Part shown: in pieces, positions 52,306-60,566 of the stretch
Numbering within the stretch: position 1 is the first letter of the stretch
Layout: each line of letters opens with the position of its first letter
Source: Serpula lacrymans var. lacrymans S7.9
Lineage: Eukaryota; Basidiomycota; Agaricomycetes; Boletales; Serpulaceae
Direction: 5' to 3'
Length of the DNA stretch: 60,566 nucleotides
Assembly: GCF_000218685.1 (NCBI RefSeq)
Contig: NW_006763309.1
Coordinates: forward strand, 53,322 to 113,887
The notes under the pieces: generated by a model
The model's input: only the letters and a program-made list of their open reading frames with translations
Told to the model about the DNA's origin: nothing
Database searches by the model: none
Position numbers and translations under genes: made by a program

Positions 52306-54887
52306 ATGAGTCAAGAATCCCCGCATTCAGAGCCATCCGCATCAAAAACGCAGGACTCAAAGCCAAACATCACTCCTCCTCGCCCCCCCAATTTGACCTC
52401 TCGCGAAGTGAAAAGCACTCCTCTAGCCAAAAGCACACACACGTCACAAAGGTATTCTGACCAAAACGTGATGCTTAAAGAGCGGGCAACACGGGATCAA
52501 AAGATGATGGAAGAACTGGTTCACCATGAACTACATGATGCACACTTCGAGAGCAAAAAGGTGATGGAACACTTGTGTCCCGCAGATGATGGCGTTACGC
52601 ACCACGTCCTGGAAGAACTCAGAGAACAAGGAATTTTCTCTGACCAAGGGTTTAATTTTGATCAAGCAAATTGGCCCCAGCCGACTGCGGGAGAGAGTGC
52701 CTATTACTTACCATTCACAAAACTTCTGAACCGGATCATCAATACTTCCGAATCTCACCTTTCCGCAGACCCTAAAATCCCTAAGGACCGCTATTATCAC
52801 GGTCTACGCTTCTACAATTACAATAAAGCAATGAAGGGCGGGACTACCCATGCATTGAAGCCAGATTTAGTGTCTTTAAACGGTGTCGCCGACGACTCGG
52901 AGCTGGATGGTCGAGTGTCGTGGCAAGATCTCGCTATCGCGTGCGAGGTGAAGGACAACTGGAATGGGCTGATTAAACAGGCTGGTACATACGCACGATG
53001 CACCTTCGTTGCTCACGAGAACCGTTACTTCGTTTTGATTATCGGCTTCAACTACAAAACTTCCGAAGTTCGATTCTGCATCTATCAAAGATCTGGCGTA
53101 ATTTGCAGCCCTGCACTGAGTCTAGAGACAGAGGATGGCTTTACCGCTTTTGTAAAGGGCATAGTGGGCATACTATCATGGGAAAACGATTCGAAGGCTG
53201 GGATCGATCCATCGCGGAACAATCACTACTTCTTGATCCCAAACTGGGGTCTTTACGAGGTCGTTGGCTTACTCTGTCGTCGGCAATCTATACGGGGCCG
53301 TGTCACACATGTTTACAGTTTGCGAAAGGTCGATGACGCGAGAAAGATATCCGATGATCCACCCAGCGATATCATAGACCTTCCGAGTATACATACTTCC
53401 ACTTCTCGATATCCCACCTCCACCTCCACCTCACGCCTGCGCACTGAAGGCGTCGCACCCTCTTCTAATCGAACCTCTAACGTCTCAAGTATTGGGAAAC
53501 GATCACGCGAACCTGTCGTCGAAACTGGAAGCAGCAAGCGCCACAAGTCACACTCTGATCACACAGCAGGCAATCAGGATCAGGGCTCCGAGCAGCTTGA
53601 ATGGCAAGGAATTGATCGCAACGATGAATCCCCCGTTTTCCCCACTTACCAACCTTCACCCATCCCTGAACTCGACCTCCTTCCTCCGCCGCTTTCCATT
53701 GTCCTGAAAGACGCATGGGCTTTGGAGGGCCGTGACGAGATGGAAGTTTTTCGTGACATTCAAGGAGAGATGGGAATACCTGAAGTTTACGCCCAGTATA
53801 GGGTTAAGCACGGAAAAAAGGGAGCATGGGTTGAGGAGGAGATTCGAAAAATATTTGATCAGGAGGAAATAATATACCGGGGGAAGAAAACACAATCTGA
53901 GAAGGAAGAACACAAGGAAGGCAAGAAGATGGAGAACAGAATACACAAGCGGTTGATATCGAAAACAGAGTACCGTAAGCTCCACACGGCTGTGGGGCCG
54001 TACGAATTCTTAGAAGGCATCTTCCACGGAATGATGGGTGAGTATTGCCCGTTTTGACGTCGCTCAGGACTGATGCTCCCTTTCTAGGTCACTATAATAT
54101 GTATAAGGATGGATGGCTGCACCGCGATGTCAGCGATGGTAACGTTCTATTGTTTCCAGTGCCCCAAATACGAAAGCCTCTAACACGGTAGGTCCTCTTA
54201 AATTGATAATGAGCTCAAAGCGGTATTGATGTTCAAGTATTCTAGGTTCGAATGCACCAAGAACTTGACAAAGTGCGTGAGCGTGAGCAATGACGGGGAC
54301 CAGGCAATCAGATGGCGAGAGCTAGATCGCGAGCTTGAGCAACGTCGTTCGGTAAGTAGCTCATCTTCGGGCTAGCCTGTTATTTAGTCTTAAAATCTTT
54401 TCAGGGAACACTCCCTTTCATTTCTATGCGCTTGCTGAACGCGTGGAATAAAAATCAACCCGTGCTTCATACATTTGCGGATGACTTGGAATCTTTCTTC
54501 TGGGTCATATTATGCGTGTTGTTGAACATTGGCCACGAACGTAAAAGCTTAACGATTGACGAGGGACGATGGCTTCATAAATTACTGGCTGCAGACGATC
54601 CTGACTCGAGCGAAACGAATAAAGGATCCACGCTGCGGGCGTTCGAGAAAAGTCTCCCAGATAATGATTTTTCCCCTGTTCTGAAGGTTTTTGTACCTTT
54701 TTTCACAGAAATCATGCCACTTCTGGACGAAGGTCCGAAGGTTGCCAAAGGCGTTGACTCAACCAACTTGGTTGAATCTCTAACGACACTCGGAGATAGA
54801 TTTTACGAGATGTGGTTCAAAGCTTTCCTACGTGCACTGCCGTCATTGCCCAAGACCTGGGACGAAGTTTTCATAACCCCAATTTGA
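52306..54887 (+). CDS. FunK1-type fungal protein kinase (4 exons, 806 residues)
   Basis: Exons 52306-54037, 54088-54187, 54246-54351 and 54405-54887 are separated by introns of 50, 58 and 53 bp with GT/AG borders and kept frame. The start is ATG 52306 (MSQESPHSEP). A Ser/Pro-rich N-terminus is followed by a FunK1 N-lobe region at residues 190-330 (AIACEVKDNWNGLIKQAGTY, then FNYKTSEVRFCIYQRSG). A long basic, Ser-rich insert spans about 350-480. The catalytic loop is LHRDVSDGN (HRD at 589-591, Asn 596). Where the metal-binding motif belongs there is NDGDQA (DGD, 627-629). GTLPFIS and the ADDLESFFWVI block follow. FunK1 kinases are a family expanded in multicellular basidiomycetes; substrates are unknown. 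No lesion is visible. Confidence 0.88.
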
Positions 54888-55361
54888 TTACGGAGACGCT
54901 CCAACACCCGCCCATGTCGTCTCATTCTACATATTTCCGTCTCTGCTCCCCCTACCATCATCCCAGGATTATCCTGTACATATTAATATGCATGTATCTA
55001 CTTTGTTAGTTTGCTATTCGTTGCACCCTGAGAGGTACATACTTGACAATGTGATTCCATTTATTCCTGGTCGCAGGAATTTTGCCTGGGTGGATACGGT
55101 TTGAATGGAATTATATAACTAGAATATGGCATAGCATGGCCCTCCGGGGCAGACCTGGACCCAGCTTTCACTGGTTTTAATCGTGAACAATCTCTTTCAA
55201 GGTGGGATCACATCATAGCCACGTTCTGGCCAGTGATTGACCCTATCAATGATTAACAACATCAGTCAACATCACATGCATCTGTATTATCCTCAGTATT
55301 TTCATTCAAATGAAAATTAAGTCACTCACTCTTTCCACTCGGCACCCTTCAGGTTTCGCCC
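54888..55361. other. Intergenic, 3' regions of convergent genes
   Basis: This holds the presumed 3' ends of FunK1 (plus) and of the minus-strand gene ending at 55362. No frame of note and no clear poly(A) consensus. Confidence 0.4.
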
Positions 55362-56836
55362 TCAAATTGACATCCCCTTCACAAACCACGAGTCCACTTG
55401 ACCCCAGAAGTCCTCTCCCTGGGTGACACAGCCACCTGTTTGTCCTTTACTTTTTTTCCTGGGCCATTCATTCACATCATCCAAGTTGCCTCCATATTCC
55501 TCACTCTCTATTGCTGCGCTACTGATGAGCTCCATGTGTTCATAGCCGAAACACCTTTGCAGTGATATCTGTCAGAAAACAAATTAAAACTCATGTAAAT
55601 CAAACACCAGTAACGCAATATGGAATGTATATGCGGTGTCCGGTTTGTCACCTATCCGCCCTCTTTTGTATTTCAGTGCCATGCTGTAAGTGAATTTGGC
55701 GACTTCAACAGCTTTTGGCCCAGTGATACTGTCTCGAATCTTGACTCAGAAGGCTGTCAGCTAATCTACAGTGATTGCAGCATAAACTTATACTGACATC
55801 CTGCCTAAAATTATTCCGAACACTTGAACAGACATCTCTTATTCCAGCTGCCAGCTGACGTTCTCGTGCCGGTATACAAAACACATTCATCAACCTCATG
55901 TTTTCCTTTTCTATTTGTAATGTTTTCTGAATAACCAAAAGCTGAGCAGCAGAATTTGTACCAAGAATTTTCAAATGGATTACCTCAACTTCAATGTTGA
56001 TTGATTTGAATCCTGTGCGGGTGGGTTGAAAGATGATGTTTTGTGCAATAATTCGGATATTGGCCTGTTGATAAGGAAATTTCTATGAGTAATACAAAAG
56101 ACTCGGTTGCCCATACTCAACTACCTTTTGCTCGGCTGTAAAACAGAAACTGTCCTCTAAGCGTATCTTCAAGTCTGCAAACAAGGCCCTGATATTTTCA
56201 CCAGCAAATGGGCTGTTTCTGGCTTGTCGACGCCGTTCTGCCACTTCGCCAAATAATGCTGCCAGGAGGTATAAGCGAGTGGCCATGTCTGGTTTAGTCA
56301 ATCCTCCTTCCAGTGAGCCCAGATAATATGAATTAGCAGAACGAATAAGCACAAAACATGTTGTAACTGTACCTTGACAAAATCATGTAGGCTTTCCCTT
56401 TGTGCAGGCTCTAGTTTCTGGTCACAAGCCAGTCTGTCAATAAACAATGGCAGAATTATATACCCAGGCGCTGAACTGGGTGCCGTGCGCATTTCTGCAT
56501 CGGTATGTGGAGCTACCACTTCGTGCTCCTGTGATACACCAACAGAGATGCTGAGGGGGAAGGACTTGTTGCATTGTGTGGGTCCAGTGCTGAGGATGGG
56601 GTGTGATTGAGCGGTGGCCGATTTCCTGCATTTCCACCAAATGTTGTCAGAGTGTCAATACGAGGGAGGCTAAGGGAAAAATGGGCCACTCCTGAGTCCA
56701 TGAAAGGACGTGGGGATGGCAAGGTAAACCTTGAGCTTTCTTGTGAATAAGGCATGATTAAGCGGGGAGTTGAGACATTGAAGCCTGACGTACCGTTTTT
56801 ATACCATTCCGGATAGAATTCACGTGAGCCCTCCAA
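55362..56836 (-). CDS. Spliced Agaricomycete protein of unknown function
   Basis: Minus-strand exons show consistent sense: AHGTFLEGSREFYPEWYKNG, FMDSGVAHFSLSLPRI (about 56836-56640), EVVAPHTDAEMRTAP and IILPLFIDRLACDQKLEP, ending HDFVK at a GTAC donor. Then SANSYYLGSLEGGLTKPDMA, NIRALFADLKIRLEDSF, EQK. After an intron near 56067-56125 comes NIRIIAQNIIFQPTRTGFKS, then MRLMNVFCIPARERQ. The last exon (55568-55362) contains NEWPRKKSKGQTGGC and ends EDFWGQVDSWFVKGMSI. I did not find a clear first exon with ATG, and phases do not agree at every junction, so it may be decaying. Function unknown. Confidence 0.5.
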
Positions 56837-57133
56837 AAATGTGCCATGCGCCTGCAGCGATCAACGTGAACGCAACACGCTTTTGTTTGCTGATGTTGGC
56901 TTGTCGTTCCCGGAGACTGATTGCAAGCTGGCAATGCGTCAATTTATGACTTGCATAACGTAGAACAACTCACTATCCCATTCTCAACCATGCTCACACC
57001 TCTTGTCACACCGGTTACCATAAAACGACATCGCAGCCAGCGCATGTCATCTGCTATCCGTTTAGTATGGTGCGTCTCAATGTCTTGCCACAAGGCTCAT
57101 TCCTCCCAACTCACCTGTTCCAGACCGCATGCC

Positions 57134-57595
57134 ATGGCTATTGAGCCTTCCCACAAGCGCCGCCGCCTTGCTAAACATGTCAGATTGTCACTGGAAACAC
57201 GTGAGTGGTTTGTTTACTCTGATAACAAGCATGACTTACTTGATGGACCATGACATGGGCTTTGACAGGCGGACAAACATCCGCAAACAATCCAGGACCT
57301 AGTGAGTATCTCCAAATGCAACATCATAAATGCCAAGACTGACCTTTGATTCAAACCAGACCAGCAACTGCCGAACTCCTTCCAGACACTCTCATCCCCT
57401 CAATCGTTTCCTAGCACCTCAGCAGGTCACACCTGCGATTCCGTCATGTCAACACTACCCGATGTGATTGAAGCTCTGGCCAAATTCCATGTGAAAGAGC
57501 TGTTAGTGGAAGTGGAGCACATGAAGCACACTATAAGCACTTACCTGCGGGGGCGCCAGTTTCTTGATCAAATGGAGGCTGATTGGAGCTTCTGA
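57134..57595 (+). CDS. Small spliced protein, 111 residues, unknown function
   Basis: Exons 57134-57200, 57269-57301 and 57360-57595 have consensus GTGAGT donors and CAG acceptors, and the frame stays open. The N-terminus MAIEPSHKRRRLAKHVRL is basic and looks like a nuclear localisation signal. The C-terminal half (STLPDVIEALAKFHVKELLV, EVEHMKHTISTYLRGRQF) is predicted helical and could form a coiled coil. It is divergently arranged to the minus-strand gene at 55362-56836. No family recognised. Confidence 0.5.
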
Positions 57596-57947
57596 AGCAG
57601 TGTATTACTACATTGAGTATTGTTTTGATTGAGCCTGTGTGATAGAGTTGTTGCAGTGCGATTGATGAGACAAAAATTGTCGTGGGCAACACATCAGAAA
57701 TGAGGCTCAATTGAAACCTAAAAAAGAGCATGTTAATACAAGGTATGATTGACGTTGACAAAATATGCAGTCTAGAATATATTGAGTATACTATTGCTGG
57801 GCTTAGTTAGCCTGCAGCTCAATGTCAACGGAAGCAAATTCGCAAGTTCAAACCTTCTTGCCATGGTGTGCGGAAGCAAAAGTGCTGAACAGGCCACATT
57901 TAGCAGCACACAACTCAGCCAATTCAAATCACATTGACAATGTTATC

Positions 57948-58060
57948 TGGACCGCAACCTCACAAATGAATGACCTGAGAAACTATTGTTGTAGGGGCTG
58001 GACTGAGCTGGACTGCAACCTCGTAGATGAATGGCCCGAGAAGCTATCATTGTAGGAACT
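57948..58060. repeat. Imperfect tandem duplication, about 61 bp x 2
   Basis: TGGAC(C/T)GCAACCTC and ATGAATG(A/G)CC(T/C)GAGAA blocks recur at 57948 and 58009. The unit is not a multiple of three and the surrounding plus-strand frame is probably not a gene. Confidence 0.6.
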
Positions 58061-58126
58061 GATATAAGCAGCTGAAGGATCTCATATTACATCAGAACCA
58101 CTATTGCAAGGTATCTACTGCCAAAG

Positions 58127-59742
58127 CTATGAAACTTGAGATGCTTGGACTGTACCAGGGCTTGTGGCATTTTGTGAATGGCGTCCCAGCCCTGTATTTG
58201 TCAACAAACTTAATGCCTTCTGTGCAGTACCTGATCTCCGTGCATCAACTTCACGTGCCACACTCCCAGTCAAAACTTCTTCAATGTCCAGGATAGGCGA
58301 GTCTATTCGGAAATGCTGCACATGTGCAGCATCTCGCATTTGGGCGGTGTTGAGGATGAGGTCCAATGGGTGCCTATGGGCCACAGTATGCAGAGTGTGA
58401 TCAGTCCGCACTCGCTCTTGATGCACATAGCGGATCCCTAACGCATCACATAGATTGTCGTTACAGTTGTGTTGCACATTGACCGTACACATAATGTCCT
58501 AAGAATGTGTAAAAAATGTAAAAATATGATTATGTTGTAATGACTTGCCTTAACATGTAGGAGACCCCATCCATCAGTTAAGATAGTGCGAGGCATTGAA
58601 TAAGCATCTGAGTGTTGACTTGTAGATACCAACTGGACTAGAATGCCATCTGCGAGTTGTGTAAGCTCATTTGGTGTGTTACGCACGAAGTGCTTAACAA
58701 AGTCTGAGGGTTCGTCGAGGTTTATAAAGAGACTTATCCGAAGACAAGTTCGAGAACGTAGTTCTGAGTAGAGGTCTTCCAATGAGAGTTGGTCTTCTTC
58801 TGAGTAGAAGTCTGATCTTAGGAGTTTAGCTTTGTAAGCGTAAACTGCGTAGAATTGTATTGGAGAATACTACTGCTGTTACATGGTATTTATAATGGAA
58901 AGGAATTGGTGATAGGAGTTAGGTCCTATCTAGGGCAGATCCGTCTGTTGAGGACTAAGTACTATAATAGGTACTGTGAATGCGAGAGGAACAGAAGTGT
59001 ACGTGAAGGAAATGAGTCATCGGTTTGATGGTATGACCGATGAGTAAAAAGAAATGAGTAGTCCTTAAATGTCCAATAGAGATCGTAACATGGTGTGCCT
59101 TTTACTTGCAAAATTTCTTCCACTCGTGCCATATAAATGAGGTCAAGAGACCCTCGTGGCCGGACAACTACAAATTGGCCCAGGGCACATTGGTCACCGT
59201 TTGAGAGCACAATAGTATCATTGGTTTTGCAAAGACGGGAACCAGCATCGGGCATTGCATGAGGGAGTTTTTGCCCTGTCAAGGTGGAAGCAAATGAACG
59301 CGCAACTTTATTGTCGGATACACAAAGTCCTGTAGTGGCGAGAGTTAGAACACGAGTAACTGGCTATCACTAAGTGATGAAGAGGACTTACCAACTTGTA
59401 GCCTCGGAAAGTGGGGATCAATACCCAAGTAATGTGAAACTGTATTTGGGGATGCAATTAGTGATAGAGGGCCAGGCACAACCTCACGCCAGTCAGATGC
59501 ACAAAAAGAGAAAGATTGTTGTCCTTGCATAGGAATGGGGCCATCCAGTATGTGCTCGGCAGGTGAGGCAGGCAAATAAACAAATTTGCCTCCACTGAGG
59601 TGATGTTGAATGCGGTTCCCTTGCGCAAATGCTCATGCAAGGTCGCAAGAAGGGGCATGTCAATTAGAATGGATACTTTTGGCCCGTATAACTGCATTAA
59701 ACAACTCAAATACTTCAGTGGCAAACAGAATTGCGGGACCAA
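58127..59742 (-). CDS. Spliced minus-strand gene, probable transposon-associated protein
   Basis: Coding-like exons read leftwards: LPLKYLSCLMQLYGPKVSIL and LLATLHEHLRKGTAFNI (59742-59600), SPNTVSHYLGIDPHFPRLQV, then SNGDQCALGQFVVVRPRG and IYMARVEEILQVKG (59282-59090), which has a BAH-like flavour. ELRSRTCLRISLFINLDEPS and RTILTDGWGLLHVK end at an intron of about 49 bp (58496-58545). The last exon has CTVNVQHNCNDNLCDA, LNTAQMRDAAHVQHFRI and DIEEVLTGSVAREVDARR. Similar phrases occur in repetitive Agaricomycete proteins near transposases. Start, exon phases and integrity are uncertain. Confidence 0.45.
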
Positions 59743-59980
59743 AGCGACAGATATGTTGTACTAAGTGTACAAAAATGTGAAATTTTGGCTTGTTAAACCA
59801 ACGACATGTCCATTGTGCTGAACATAATAAGAAATATTCTATTTTTTTTGTGAGTATGTCCTAATGACAGTCATGAGTAGAACTTTATATTAAACAAGCT
59901 GCCACTGACCAAGTGTGCATTGATGTCATGTATTTCTGGCTGATAAATCAATGGAATCAACTTGGATAATGCAACCCGTG

Positions 59981-60300
59981 TGTTAGTTTTGGTGATTCTG
60001 CACCTTTGTGCTACCTCTATATTTTCATTCCTTTCTCTATCTATTCTTCTATCATTCACTATTGATTGTGTTCTCTATTATTTCGCCTTTGTGGCTGCTT
60101 TGTTTACCTTTGTTTACAAAACTTCGGACAGTACTGCAGAGTCCAATGCTTCCTATTCTCTAGTTACTCACATTGGACTCTAGGTACTGTATACCTGTCA
60201 TACTCTTTAATAATAAAGTTACTCACATTGGACTCTAGTTCCAGTCCCTGATTGCTCTCAGCAAGTGGCTAGACACTTCCTTCAAGCTTTGTTCATAACA
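59981..60300 (+). mobile_element. Ty1/copia 5' LTR
   Basis: A 320 bp LTR from TGTTAGTTTTGG to GTTCATAACA, homologous to the solo LTR at 42868-43201. It contains two direct copies of AGTTACTCACATTGGACTCT around 60160 and 60220. It is followed immediately by a primer site, so it is the 5' LTR of an element running off the window. The target duplication cannot be checked on the far side (left flank CCGTG). Confidence 0.85.
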
Positions 60301-60312
60301 GGTTATGAGCCC
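60301..60312 (+). other. Copia primer binding site for half initiator tRNA-Met
   Basis: GGTTATGAGCCC directly follows the LTR and is the complement of GGGCTCATAACC, the anticodon region of eukaryotic initiator tRNA-Met; the match continues through TG. Priming by a tRNA-iMet cut in the anticodon loop is known for Drosophila copia and Ty5. The rest of the window (60313-60566) is leader sequence with no long frame. Confidence 0.8.
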
Positions 60313-60566
60313 TGTGCTCTAGCCATCTTCCTGACCTCATATCTCACCATCCAAGTGTCCTACTGCTTATCCATCGTAACCATCGTCTTCTGGGACTCTT
60401 ATTATCTCATCCATCACCTCAGATTACTCTGATCTCATCTTGATCTCCAACAACAACTCCTTGTTGCAAGTTACCCCCATTTTGAACACTTTTTTGGTCT
60501 TATCTGCACCATATCTCGCCCAATCCTTATCTGATTGTCCTGTAACTTCTACCATCGTCTTCTACG

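Noticed and set aside
60301..60566. Start of copia gag
   Set aside because: No sustained reading frame is visible in the 254 bp after the primer site; it is treated as leader.

Overview
The window looks like a transposon graveyard from the genome of a basidiomycete fungus, almost certainly an Agaricomycete. The clues are a FunK1-type fungal kinase, a CxC2 cysteine cluster of the KDZ transposase type, DUF6589-like and Tnp2-like coding remnants, chromodomain Ty3/gypsy elements, and 50-70 bp spliceosomal introns. There is no rRNA, no CRISPR array and nothing bacterial. Only about three host-like genes appear reasonably intact, all in the right-hand 9 kb. Family and domain names come from recognising motifs by eye; no database was searched.

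Layout. 1-268 is the tail of a 1.8 kb LTR-like repeat (here called LTR3). 840-4605 (-) is an old gypsy pol (Gypsy-3) broken by two solo LTRs and a tRNA-like insertion, followed by a WRKY/GCM-like zinc finger and another solo LTR. 5987-7703 (+) is the C-terminal half of a DUF6589-like gene. 9391-16950 (-) is a complete chromovirus (Gypsy-1) with 697 bp LTRs and a GTAAT target duplication, inserted in a helicase remnant (9002-9390 plus 16951-17960). 19.1-20.3 kb holds the N-terminal half of a DUF6589-like gene and a gypsy scrap. 22.1-24.5 kb (-) is a Tnp2/CACTA transposase. 25.35-47.6 kb is dominated by two 1810 bp LTR3 copies in inverted orientation, lying among pieces of a second gypsy (Gypsy-2), a DDE transposase, gag fragments and a KDZ piece. 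48.8-49.4 kb is a truncated FunK1 copy, 50.2-50.5 kb a CACTA-like MITE, 52.3-54.9 kb a full FunK1 gene, and 55.4-59.7 kb three unrecognised Agaricomycete-type genes. 59981-60566 is the 5' end of a Ty1/copia element.

Main structural result. The two inverted LTR3 copies (26034-27843 and 44551-46360) bound a 16.7 kb segment that appears to have been inverted by recombination between them. Flipping it back rejoins, in frame, both a DDE transposase gene (46361-47027 with 27844-30243) and the Gypsy-2 protease (up to 26033 with 44550 downwards). It also pairs up 4-bp target duplications that do not match as the sequence now stands.

Other mechanistic signals are in Gypsy-1. It has a textbook -1 frameshift module at the gag end (GGATTTT, 6-nt spacer, hairpin). 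Its 11-nt primer site is complementary to the inferred start of its own transcript, as in Tf1-type self-priming. It also has a broken extra reading frame before gag. Nonsense codons across unrelated elements repeatedly look like CGA to TGA changes, which suggests cytosine deamination. Most dispersed LTRs are solo insertions with perfect 5-bp duplications, and many interrupt other transposons.
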